Origin: Pelobates cultripes
Taxonomy: Eukaryota; Chordata; Amphibia; Anura; Pelobatidae
Reading direction: 5' to 3'
Assembly: GCA_933207985.1 (NCBI GenBank)
Contig: OW240913.1
Coordinates: 324,735,700 to 324,799,699 of the forward strand
Length of the DNA stretch: 64,000 nt
The number at the start of each line of letters is the position of its first letter. Position 1 is the first letter of the stretch. Both the position numbers and the translations under genes were made by a program. The notes under the pieces were generated by a model. The model ran no database searches, was not told the origin of the DNA, and saw nothing but the letters and a program-made list of their open reading frames with translations. Positions 23,902 to 34,177 of this stretch are shown in pieces.

Positions 23902-24343
23902 ATGGTTCCCAATCTTTTTTGGCCCAAGGCACACTTTAATGAGAGAAACTTTTCCAAGACACACTAATTTTTTTAAACCTTTTTAAACCTTTATCAGCGG
24001 CTTATAAACGGCATCTTTTTTGCAGTCTTACCTGGGGCCTTTGCATTCTTGATTGACTATATTGATTTTCTAGCTGTAATAGCTTTCCAGATGATAATTC
24101 AAATACTAGTATGTTATGCAATTGCTGCCTCTAGAGTGTAGCTCCACTGAGCCAACCAAACCAGGAAGTAACAGGATCAGTTGATTGATTGTCACCGAGG
24201 AAGGTGTAACAAGGTACATTTATAAAAGTGCCCATTTCTATTGAAATCTGCACACTTTTTGTTAAATGAAAAAAAGAGAACACACTTGTCACAAATAAAG
24301 CATTTCAGCAAGCTAAAGTGCTTTAGCGGTCTGGAGTGTCCCT
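23902..24343. mobile_element. Decayed MITE fragments (hAT-like left end; TTAA-type right end)
   Basis: The sequence caatggttcccaatctttt followed by ggcccaaggcacactttaat near 23902-23940 resembles a hAT terminus (CAGTGGTTCCCA type). At 24330-24347, ggagtgtccctttaa is the right end of a TTAA-flanked MITE (TTAA 24344-24347) like those at 30378 and 38605. The partner ends of both were not found. Confidence 0.45.
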
Positions 24344-25017
24344 TTAATTATAGAGAAGCAGTGAACCTTTTAGAGTGAAATGTTAGAAACACTGATGAGT
24401 AAGAACGATTCTGGAATAAAATAACTCAGTAAAAAAGTGGAGGTTTTGGTTTGCAGTCATTATTGGTCATAAACTGCCGTTAATAATTAAATGTTTTACA
24501 AATACCGCTGGCATCATGAAATATACTGTCAGTTGTAGTTTGTTTTTATATATTGATGTATTAATATCCATGTATTACTTCTATGCATTAATGTTATTTG
24601 ACTGCCTTAGACTATTTGTCTAAGGCAGGTAAACATGTTCAGCAAAGCCAGCATTCTCCAGTCTTTCGGAAAAAGGGTACTTCCTCTATCTGTATTGCAC
24701 ATTATTTAGAGAGTAAAGTTACTTAATGTGGTTAGTGTGTGTTTTCCACCAATGTATGCCGTTAGCTATACATGTATATTATTGCAGTGAACTCTGAACA
24801 TCACTCCTTGTATCATTATGGGGGTCTAGTGAAGGTTGAGTTGCTTCAGAATTACAACCAACTTGCACAGTGTTAGATGAAAAAGCAATTGTAATGTTTA
24901 ATTTGAAATGTTTAACTTTCCTTTAATCATAGGACCAGACTGGGTCTGTCTGAGGTATGTGGGAGTTACACTCCTCCGTCGAAGCCAGTTATGACTGGTG
25001 AAGCATTTAAATGATGG

Positions 25018-25107
25018 GGAAAGACTTAGGGATAGGGGAAGCGGTAGGGTTAGGATTAGAGGATGGTTGGGGTAAGGGTTAGGGGTATGGTGAGGGTTAG
25101 GCTTAGA
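25018..25107 (+). repeat. Degenerate telomere-like G-rich repeat
   Basis: The tract contains gggttagg, gggtaagggttagggg and gagggttagg, variants of the vertebrate TTAGGG unit, over about 90 bp. It is irregular, so it is either a decayed interstitial telomeric repeat or a G-rich repeat of other origin. Confidence 0.5.
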
Positions 25108-25144
25108 TGCCTGTCATCATTCCGTTAATTTTCCCTCCCTCTCC

Positions 25145-25365
25145 TGTTTTGCCACTTTTCAGAGATCCGAAGGACTTCGGCACTTCCCAAATTTGTCAAT
25201 TCGGAAATTCGGTTCGGTTCGGCACATCCCAAATTTGGCAATTCCGGACTTCGGCAATCCGGCTTTTCGTTTCAGTACTTACGAAATGCGGCACTTTGAA
25301 ACTTCGGAAATACGACCCTTCGGCATTTCAGACATTCGGAAGCATCTGAATGTCCGAATTTATGA
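25145..25365 (+). repeat. Degenerate TTCGG/CCGAA-rich repeat
   Basis: Short units such as cttcggcac, attcgg and ttccggacttcgg recur about a dozen times over 220 bp, giving an unusually high CpG density for the neighbourhood. Open frames at 25107-25349 and 25193-25462 follow the repeat and are not genes. Confidence 0.65.
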
Positions 25366-26329
25366 AATTTCTCCAAATTTAAATTCATACCAAAACAAAT
25401 TACATATATTGCATATATATTTGTTATCCGGTTTAATGTGGATTGCTGATTTAATTGTATAGTTTTTTGTTTATTTCATAAGATGCACCTTTTAATTAAT
25501 TTGTATTTGAATATTATTTTTTTATTTAGTCAGACAAACATCTACAAATAGCAGTTCTCCTGTCCCCCATGCAACTTTATTGAGGCCAGCCTTACCCTCT
25601 GCATAGTGCAGAGAGACTGTAAATCGCTCACTCCCCTCCCAGTTTGTATAGTGGTTTTTGTGGCTCAAAGCGCAGGGCTGAATTCTAGAAGCCAAAAAGA
25701 GAGCAGTCAGGAAGGGTGGCGATCATGTAGGATGAATTAATAAGTTCAGAATTTAATTTGGATAATGTTATGTAACCCTTAAAGGCAATTTGTACATGGG
25801 GCCACATTTTTTATTACATTTAGCAATACATCCCAGGTTTCAAATAAATAATATGCAAGTTTGTTTAAGCAAAAATAACTTGTCAGTGAAGGAGCTTAAA
25901 GGAACACTTTCATATTATATAATAAAGAACACTATGACATTTTAAAAAGTCTGGTACTTTTTAAAAATTAAAATACTATTCTAATAGGCTGATTGATGTG
26001 CTCAGCAGCCACTCAGGATACATCTGGATTTCAAATCCTATTCAATGACTAGAAAATCCACTAACTAATGTAGGCATTCATGTGATTTTATGTTGGTGCA
26101 AAGGAAGGACCTCTATCCTTGGATCACCAGTCACTTAGCAACACGCCATTTTCCAGGATCCAACACAGTTGACCTAAGCTGAAGAAGCGGTGCTGTGTTT
26201 AGTTTCCACTTTTGGATAAACTAATGCAAACCCTAAGTCTGCTATATTTTTGACATCCTCAAATAATAAAAGTAAAAAAAAAATCCTATAACATTTGAAT
26301 ATATTTTCCTGTGTTTATGACACATCTGT
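25366..26329. other. No gene seen; one TTAA-type MITE left end
   Basis: TTAA at 25896-25899 followed by aggaacactttcatat is a left end of the AGGGACACT type; no right partner found. The rest is AT-rich with no recognised content. Confidence 0.4.
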
Positions 26330-26474
26330 GACACATGATCATTTTTCCAATATTATTTAATAAACAGTCTTCACTGACAGGTGAAGTGAATAATATTGAT
26401 TATATTGTTACAATAATTCACCTGTCAAGTGAACAGTCAGTTCTTGAATTCCATGTGTTGGAAGCAGGAAAAAT

Positions 26475-26682
26475 GGGCAAGCGAAAAGATTTGAGTGACT
26501 TTGACAAAAGCCAAAATAGTGATGGCTAGACGACTGGGTCAGAGAATCTTCAAAACAGCAAGTCTTGTGGGGTGCACACCGTATGTGATGATATATACCT
26601 ACCAAAAGTGGTACAAGAAAAAAACAAACGTTGAACATACTCAGGGTGATGGGTGCCCAAAGCTTATCAAATTGATGGTAAG
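26475..26682 (+). pseudogene. Tc1 transposase relic, N-terminal part
   Basis: GKRKDLSDFDKSQ begins the protein, then a one-base shift near 26515 leads into MARRLGQRIFKTASLVGCTPYVM ... YQKW, the paired-like helix-turn-helix DNA-binding region. The frame reaches QGDGCPKLIKL, where the GRPRLI block is expected, and is then cut by the CR1 insertion. Confidence 0.8.
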
Positions 26683-27607
26683 GTATGTCTTTTTGCTGAT
26701 GATACTAAGATATGTAACAGGGTTGATGTTCCAGGAGGGATAAGCCAAATGGCAAATGATTTAGGTAAACTAGAAAAATGAAAATGGTCAGAGCTGTGGC
26801 AACTGATATTTAATGTGGATAAGTGCAAGACATCGCATCCTGGATGTAAAAACCCAAGGGCAGAGTACAGAATATTTGATAGAGTCCTAACCTCAACATC
26901 TGAGGAAAGGGGTTTAGGGGTGATTATTTCTGATGACTTAAAGGTAGGCAGACAATGTAATAGAGCAGCAGGAAATGCTAGCAGAATACTTGGTTGTATA
27001 GGGAGAGGTATTAGCAGTAGAAAGAGGGAAGTGCTCATGCCATTATACAGAACACTGGTGAGACCTCACTTGGAGTATTGTACGGAGTACTGGAGACCGT
27101 ATCTTCAGAAGGATATTGATACTTTAGAGACAATTCAGAGAAGGGTTACTAAACTTGTTCATGGATTGCAGGATAAAACTTACAAAGAAAGGTTAAAGGA
27201 TCTTAACATGTATAGCTTGGAGGAAAGACGAGACAGGGGATATGATAGAAACATTTAACTACATAAAGGGAATCAACACAGTAAAGGAGGAGACTATATT
27301 TAAAAAAAGAAAAACTACCACAACAAGAGGACATAGCCTTAAATTAGAGGGACAAAGGTTTAAAAATAATATCCAAAAGTATTACTTTACTGAGAGGGTA
27401 GTGGATGCATGGAATAGGCTTCCAGCTGAAGTGGTAGAGATTAACACAGTAAAGGAGTTTAAGCCTGTGTGGGATAGACATAAGGCTATCCTAACTATAA
27501 GATAAGGCCAGGGACTAATGAAGGTATTTAAAAAAAAAATTGGGCAGACTAGATGGGCCGAATGGTTCTTATCTGCCGTCACATTCTATCTTTCTATGTT
27601 TCTATGA
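26683..27607 (+). mobile_element. CR1 3' fragment nested in Tc1
   Basis: Starts inside the RT catalytic box (VCLFADDTKIC, near 26683-26715) and runs through the thumb and C-terminal region to a 3' UTR with ttgggcagactagatggg and tcttatctgccgtcac, ending in ttctat/ttctatg units at 27584-27607. At 925 bp it is 5'-truncated, as most CR1 copies are. Its tail type differs from the ctatgtaa-tailed CR1 copies at 16-21 kb, so a second CR1 subfamily is present. Confidence 0.9.
26815..27505 (+). pseudogene. CR1 ORF2 C-terminal fragment
   Basis: Two overlapping open stretches (26815-27258 and 27242-27505) cover DKCKTSHPG, ERGLGVIISDDLKVGRQC, LVRPHLEYCTEYWRP, IQRRVTKLVHG, YSLEERRDRGYD and ERVVDAWNRLPAEVVE. 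These match the CR1 thumb and C-terminal blocks in order. A stop inside the thumb region (near 26779) and a one-base shift near 27250 (YDRNI versus the expected YDMI) disable it. Confidence 0.85.
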
Positions 27608-28420
27608 CTCACGTGGGAAGCAAAGACTAACCTGTCTGCAATGATCACACAGCTACTGTAGCTCAAATTGCTGAGAAACATAATGCTGGCCATGATAGAA
27701 AGGTGTTAGAACACACAGTGCATCACAGTTTGCTGCGTATTTGGCTGCACAGGTTAGAATGCCCATGATGACTCCTGTCCACCACCAAAAATGTCTTCAA
27801 TGGGGATGTGAGCATCAGAACCATGGAGCAATGGAAGAAGATTGCCTGGTCAGATTAATGAGATTTTCTTTCAGAACAGGTGGATGGCCGAATGGGTGTG
27901 TATCATTTATCTGGTGAGGAGATGGCAGCAGGATGCACTATAAGAAGAAGGCAGGCTGGAGGAGCCAGTGTTATGGTTTGGGCAATGTTCTCTGAGTCAA
28001 TGCATAAATGTGGATGTTACTTTAACCACCTACCTAGAGATTCTTGCAGACCACGTACACTGCTTCATCACAATGGTGTTCTAACTTCTATGATGGCAGT
28101 GGCCTCTTTTAACAGGATAATGCACCCTGCCACCTTACAAAAATTCAGGAATGGTTTGAGGAACATGACAAAGAGTTTAAGGTGTTGATCTCCAAATCCC
28201 CCAGATCTTAATCCGATTGAGCATCTGTGGGGTGTGCTGAAACAACAAATCCATTCCATAGAGGCCCTGCCTCGCAACTTGCAGGATTGAAAGTATCTGC
28301 TGCTGTGTGTCTTGGTGCCAGATACAAAAGGATATGTTCAGAGGTCTTGAGGCATCAGAGCTGTTTTGGCAGCATGAGGGGGACCTACACAATATTAGGC
28401 GGATGGTTTTAACATTGGGG
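27608..28420 (+). pseudogene. Tc1 transposase relic, catalytic part
   Basis: Traces of the DDE domain remain in several frames. The first Asp region reads AWSD followed at once by stops (near 27848). LSGEEMAAGCTIRRRQAGGASVMVWAMF lies at 27911-27990. The second Asp block is QDNAPCH with a stop just before it (near 28112). [11 protein letters not shown] near 28197-28230 keeps the catalytic Glu. Frameshifts and stops make it inactive. Confidence 0.85.
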
Positions 28421-28431
28421 AAGATCAGTAT

Positions 28432-28690
28432 ATATATATATACATATATATATATTTATTATTATTTTATTATTTATATAGCGCCAGCAGATTCCATAGC
28501 ACTGTACAATGGGTGGACTAACAGACACGAAATTGTAACCAGACAAGTTGGACACACAGGAACAGAGGGGTTGAGGTCCCTGCTCAATGAGCTTACATGC
28601 TAGAGGGAGTGGGGTGTAGTGACACAAAGGGTATAAGTAGGGTTAACAAAATAGGTTGCTTGGAAAGTAATCACTGAGAAGTAGGGGTAA
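28432..28690 (-). mobile_element. Retroposon 3' tail (L2-like), minus strand
   Basis: After a TA-rich run, ttattatttatatagcgcc ... cactgtacaatgg is the complement of the 3' tail of the L2 element at 49.3 kb (gcgctacggaat ... ggcgctatataaat). It continues with gttgaggtccctgctcaatg. It abuts the right end of the Tc1 copy, with a TA-rich simple run at the junction. Confidence 0.6.
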
Positions 28691-28834
28691 TGAAACATGA
28701 TCTGTACACGGATCATATCTTTGAACAAAATTAATAACACATCTCTTTGAATTTATTTATATACAAATATTTATATTGAATCTGAAAGCCCTATCAAAAA
28801 ATCTAATTTTTAATGAGCATGAAAACAGGTACAT

Positions 28835-29206
28835 TCATTGCATTCTTTGAAAATACCACAAATGTTTTATAGTAATTTGTAAAATATTTAGGATCCATGC
28901 CTCCTGGCTTTTGTAATGCATGTCATGTCTAAGTATAGAAGCCCCAATCTTATTTGTATATAAATACAGGCCATGTTTGGTATCACAGTTCTTAATGGGA
29001 AATGTCTCGTTAATCTGTTGTTGCTTCTTCATTGTGAATCTTCTGATGCCTATGAAGACCTGAGCTACAAGAAAACGTATTCCGTATTCGAAGTCCAAGA
29101 ACTTTTCCCCTGTGGGAACTTTCTCCTGTTTTGCAAGGTCTGACTTGTGAATAAACTTTTTACCACATAAAGAACATTCAAAAAATGTTGGTTCTGGCTC
29201 CAGGTG
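28835..29206 (-). pseudogene. C2H2 zinc-finger gene relic
   Basis: One minus-strand frame, open from about 29206 to 28835, reads FFECSLCGKKFIHKSDLAKQ, then TGEKF. This follows the C2H2 pattern C-x2-C-x3-F-x5-L-x2-H and the TGEKP linker, but both zinc-binding His positions are lost (Gln and Pro). A second repeat is recognisable only from its spacing (EYGIRFLVAQVFIGIRRFT), with cysteines gone. The rest (ETFPIKNCDTKHG onward) is unrecognised. It is probably a fragment of a tandem zinc-finger exon, not a working gene. The lack of stops across 120 codons is the only hint against full neutrality. Confidence 0.6.
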
Positions 29207-29209
29207 AAA

Positions 29210-29860
29210 TATATATATATATTACATTGTTAAACACAAATACACACACCAGTCAAGCAATAAGATTTGCTTTTTCCACAGAAAACTCACTTTAACAGTG
29301 CTCTTACTACTGCAAGGGACACTGGGTAGGCGTATGCACTATTAACTATCCACTTACTTCAGGTGGAAAGGGTTTTCATCCACACTTTTTTCCCCACCAC
29401 AACTCTTTTGGTATATATATATTAAGTTTAATAACATTTTGAGGAATTATTTCAACACATAAACATAATATTAATAGTGTTTGGGTGGAGATTAAAACAA
29501 GAAAGAGGGTGGAAGAAATAACATTACTTAAGAGCTAACTGCCAAACTCTTTATTTTGGTTAAAGGTTCAGCTCAACCTCCAAATATAAATTATCAAGAG
29601 ACAAGTAGAAATTTTCAAGCAAACATATGCATGAAATAAGATTTCAGGACGCTTTAAGGTCAATGTACCAACATATGTAGCTATAGATATAAAGAACTGA
29701 CTTAATAAAATGATGACAGCATAAAACACAGAATTATCCTCTAAAAAGACACAAGTAAACTAGAAAAAATTCAAAGCTTTCCTGCCAAGGAAATATTGCT
29801 TCATCCACGAATTTCCCCCAAAAGTATAATGCAAACTCAGCTGCAACTAGTAGATTTCTT
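29210..29860. other. No gene seen
   Basis: AT-rich sequence with TA runs near 29208-29222 and 29412-29422 and no recognised coding or element ends. Confidence 0.5.
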
Positions 29861-29864
29861 TTAA

Positions 29865-30377
29865 TTGGTACTATCGGCATCAAAACAACTTTAGTTTAAT
29901 GCAACAGTTTTAGTATATAGCATATACCCCTGCCGTCTCACTGCTCAATTCTCTGCCATTGAGTTTAATAATTTTTTCTTTCTGTTTATGCAGCTCTAGC
30001 CTTGCCTCCCATGACTGAGACTCACACAGCCTGCATTAAAAAAATGGTTTCATTTTCAATCAGATGTTAACTGACTTTAGAAGTTTATATATCCTGCTCT
30101 GTAAATTTAACTTTAATCACACACAGCAGGCTCCTGCAAGATCTAGAAGGCTATTCTAAAAAAAAAAAACAGAATTTACAATAAAGGAAGTTTTAATATT
30201 CAATCTCTTTTTACAGGAAGTGTCTAAGTCACATGCAGGGAGGTGTGGCTAGGGCTGTATAAACAAAGCGATTTAACTCTTAAATGGCAGAGAATTGAAC
30301 AATGAGACTGTATGGGACATGATCTATACACCAAAACGGCTTCATGTTCATGTTCTTTTGGTGCCTATAGAGTCCCT
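29865..30377. mobile_element. TTAA-flanked palindromic MITE, about 0.5 kb
   Basis: Inverted arms: left atcaaaacaactttag, ctgctcaattctctgccatt; right aatggcagagaattgaacaa, and cctatagagtccctttaa with TTAA at 30378-30381. The same family as the complete copy at 38106-38605, which shares most internal blocks. Non-coding. Confidence 0.75.
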
Positions 30378-30648
30378 TTAATCAATACTTTTAACTAGTA
30401 CAATTTATAGTTAGAGCATCTAGACAATGCATGTTAATTAGCTGGAATCTATGGTCCTGATAATTTATAATCCCATGAATCATTCCTTACAAGTCATCTT
30501 AAAACTGCCACAGTCATTATTGCAAAACAATAATGTTGCTGCATTAGAAACATTCCTGAAAGATTATGGTTCTTTTGATAAAGGACACACTGCTGTGTCT
30601 TATGATTCAGGCTACATTAGTATACACTGTGTTGTAGGTTTAAGGTAA

Positions 30649-30720
30649 ATTAGGGTTATGCAGGGATTAGAGTTGGGATGTTTAGGGTTCACGTAACACT
30701 GGATTAAGGTTTATGGGGTA
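30649..30720 (+). repeat. Weak TTAGGG-like stretch
   Basis: Contains attagggttatg, ggattagag and tttagggttc, a loose resemblance to the G-rich tract at 25.0 kb. Too irregular to call telomeric. Confidence 0.3.
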
Positions 30721-30795
30721 CTGGTCTCTACTTTAAAAATGCTGTGGACTGTAACTCCTATAAATCTAACCCTAAACACTCCAACTGCCATTTAA

Positions 30796-32205
30796 AGGAA
30801 TACTCCAAGCACCATTTCACTATAGCCTACTGTAGTGGTTATGGTCCATGAGTGCGCCGGCACTCTCCCAGAGTAATTTATGAGGCTGCTTTAGAATGGT
30901 TTGGCAACTTACCTGCTTTTGTATACTTAACTCTCTGTCAGTGTAATGTGCACCTAAATATGAACCACTTGACTACTGTGTGTTGACGGACAGCCATAAC
31001 TAAGGAGACCAATAACTTTCAGAAATATGTCTTTCAAGCAAGAAATCAGTTTCAAATTAGCCATTGCTTAAAGGAACATCCAAAAGTTCTCTGGCAGTCA
31101 TACAGGGTAATTAGTCAAACTGTGTTATAATAACTAGTATTTATATAGCACCTTTCTTCAAGTGGGACTCAGAGTGCTTATTAGTGCATGCTCTCAGAAT
31201 TAATCTTGACATATGCAACCCCCCCCAAAAAAAACAAAAACCGAAGGATACTCGGACACCTTACATTTGAGAAAATTATCATAGCTTTCTTAATAATTAC
31301 AATATAAATAACATATTAAGGGTCATCGTCAACATGTCTAACATAACATCTCAGCCCCAACTCTTTTTACAATTTAACCCTGACAATGACCCCCATAAAC
31401 AATATTCACATATTAACATAAATAACCATCTAACCACTTAAACCATTGCCACCGTAGGCATGATTTACCATGTTCCAACATATAGGGGTATACCAAGATA
31501 CACTCTACACACACCGTTAAGAGCTATCGACGAGCTCGAACCAAACTAAACTCTAACCAAACCTAACAGTTCTTAGCGAACTAAACTATATTACATCTGG
31601 CCGGCCAAACAACCTATACCCCAACTTGTTTATCCATTCCCCGCCGCCGTGACCAAACCGGATCCAGAACCTACTTAAAGGGAGGGAGGGTGGGACAAAT
31701 ACAGATAAAGGAGGATTAATTAAGATAGCCCTTGATCTAAAATGGCCGCTATATGTATTCCTATAATCTAAAAACTGACCCCCACTTTATGGGCTAAAAT
31801 TTGAAAGCTGAATAATAAAGATCATTATTACCAAATTAATAGTACTCACTTATCAACCATGGAAAGATGAAGCGCTGAGTTGACCCTGCTGGTATTTGAA
31901 TAGGCTCAGTGGTAAGGGTATTTGCCAAGTGAGCTATCTCTTCAGTTTGGGGATGGAATGGTTTGACAATTTACTCAGTGCTCTTAGCGAAAAGGCCCAG
32001 TCCTGTATCGGACTTGCTTAGCTCAATAGACATATAGCTTCTCCAGAACGAGAAGTCAGAAGTGGTGCGGATGCCTGGGGACTCAGGTAATTTGTCAAAC
32101 AATTTTAAAACAGTTTGACAAATTACCTTTGGAGAGTGACATAGTACTCCCGACACCATAACCACTACAGCAGACAGTAGTGATTAGTGTACTTGGGGTG
32201 TTCCT
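30796..32205. mobile_element. TTAA-flanked non-autonomous DNA transposon, 1.4 kb
   Basis: TTAA at 30792-30795 and 32206-32209 bound a 1,410-bp element. The left end aggaatactccaagcacc and the right end in complement, aggaacaccccaagtac, match, and the arms extend through tgtagtggttatggt about 50 bp in and a further cactctcc block. TTAA target sites with this type of end fit piggyBac- or Kolobok-like MITEs; superfamily is inference. A C-rich tract runs through the interior (31220-31640). No transposase frame was seen. Confidence 0.7.
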
Positions 32206-32209
32206 TTAA

Positions 32210-33400
32210 ATATTTTTTGGCTTGCTTGTGTGTTTATTGCAAGGATCCACTCTATAGATATGCAATTATCTTTTAATTTATTTATCAAAAGAAAGATTTC
32301 AGTATTAACAAAAGTTTCAGTAATATATTGTGATGAAATGTCTGGTATGTTACTGGATACATTTTTAAATAGCTGGTTTAAATATAACATTTTCTACAAT
32401 TGTACGAGTTGCAATAAAAGAAGAAGGCAGGTTCTCATTGAGATGTTTGGTTACTGACATCAAACATCTACGTTCTGAACTTTTCTGGCTAAAGAGAAAA
32501 GAGACTGACTTAGATCTACATAACACCTTTTTATCAAATTATTTAAAGCAAAAAGAATCCTAAGGATGTTTAGAACGGAAAGTGTCCCAACAAACAGAGG
32601 CTGATCAGTTAAGTGTGTTAAATAGATGTTTAGATTCAGTGGTTTTTGGTAGATACAGAAACATTCCAAATAGCAAAACGACTTATTTATACCTTTTGAG
32701 GATCTAAACAACGGATTCTAAACAGCTGCTCAGTCAAGTATGTAATGATAAGAAAAACATTTGTAAGTTCTAAAATGGAAAGATAGAGAAAAACATCAAT
32801 GACAACAGTTAGTGTACCGGTGGTAAATGGACAAAGATTGCTTTAAGTGACTTCAAAAGGAGGTATCAATAGAAATAAGCCTTATTTCAGAAACATAAAG
32901 GAACGTTGTACTTACTGCTTTATCTAAACTAAGTTGTCATAGTGTCTACAGTAGTTACCCTTCTCCTTAGTGACCTGAAATTACAGGTTTGTTTTTTTTA
33001 ACAATTGGAAGTCTTGGAAGACAGCTTCAAACCACACTTAGCATATTGTGACATCACGTGCCCATGTGCAGTGCATTCATGTTCTGCTATAGAGAATGCA
33101 TGGAATAATTATTCATGTCAGAATCACAGATGCATAGCGCCTGTGTAGTGCATGCACCTGTGTTCCGTTAAAAATAAATAAAGTTCCTCTTGCCTAGCTA
33201 TTGCCAACTTTGAGTGGAAAAGAGAAACAAAGGAAGTATAAGCGCTACACAAATTAGACAACAAATTATTCAAAAGGCAGCAGCCACGTAGAATGGGGAA
33301 CTCCTTCACTACCCCAGAAAAGGAACAAACAAACAACAATACACAACAGACTGTGCCTAAAGATATAGAAGTAATAAAATAATAATAATATAGAAGTAAG
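32210..33400. other. No gene seen
   Basis: AT-rich sequence with several 60-85 codon frames on both strands that carry no recognisable motif. Confidence 0.5.
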
Positions 33401-33599
33401 AAAACTGTAAAAAAAAATCAGAGGGGCACAGTCCAAAAGCATTCACTTGTTGCTAGTTGATATTTCTTCTTATATGGGAGGTATTTCCATGGGTACATAG
33501 AAGAGAATACAAAGGAGAACCAATAGTGTAGTATAGTATAGTAGTATTATAATAGTGTAGCATATCTGGATATGTGGAGGACATACAATTTAAGGGTGT

Positions 33600-33860
33600 T
33601 TAAGTGCCCACTCACATATTAAGAAGCTTACGAAAAAGCTCCAGTATAAATTGCATACAGTGATATATTTCTCTCTTATAGATATATATGCTCCTTTTGT
33701 AGTCTCAATGATGTTCAGTGGTTAATATACAATCATAAAAGTGGAAAAAAATGCAATAGTGTAATACTGTCACTATGTGGCGAGTATTAAAACAATAGGA
33801 AATGCGCTCACAATGAAAGTTTATATTTCAAGCTCTGAGGTTATAACATATGACCCACGC
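33600..33860. repeat. Dispersed repeat related to the block at 10.4-11.0 kb
   Basis: Ordered short matches (atagtgtaatactgt, gcgctcaca, agctctgag) link it to 10430-10970. Old and non-coding. Confidence 0.35.
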
Positions 33861-34177
33861 ATCTTAAGAATATTTATCTGCTATGCTTTTTAGTAGCATG
33901 AACAGAAAAGCTGAAAAAAACAATATCATGCTCTAAGCTAGTCTGAATAAATAGAAAGTTTTAAGAACCATACTAACATTTATTAGAGCCACTCAATGTA
34001 TTTAGCGTAGGTGGTATCGGCCCACCAAGGATCAGGTGTGTTGAGGTCTGCAGTGGAATATTTCCCAAAAGATGCAAGTATCTGAAATAAATGGTAAAAA
34101 TAGTAAAGAAAAAGTATGTAGACATATCACAAAAGAGTCTGAGCCAAAAAAGTACTCTATTTTAACCAATAAAAATA

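Larger units (their letters stand above)
26330..28431 (+). mobile_element. Tc1/mariner transposon, decayed, split by a CR1 insertion
   Basis: The 5' half (26330-26682) has cactgacaggtgaagtgaat after the left end and the start of a Tc1 transposase frame. The 3' half (27608-28431) resumes with acgtgggaagca and runs to the right inverted repeat (gtaggtcccc in complement) ending atcagta. The halves are collinear around the CR1 at 26683-27607, so CR1 inserted into an existing Tc1. The left terminal repeat is badly decayed. Confidence 0.85.
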
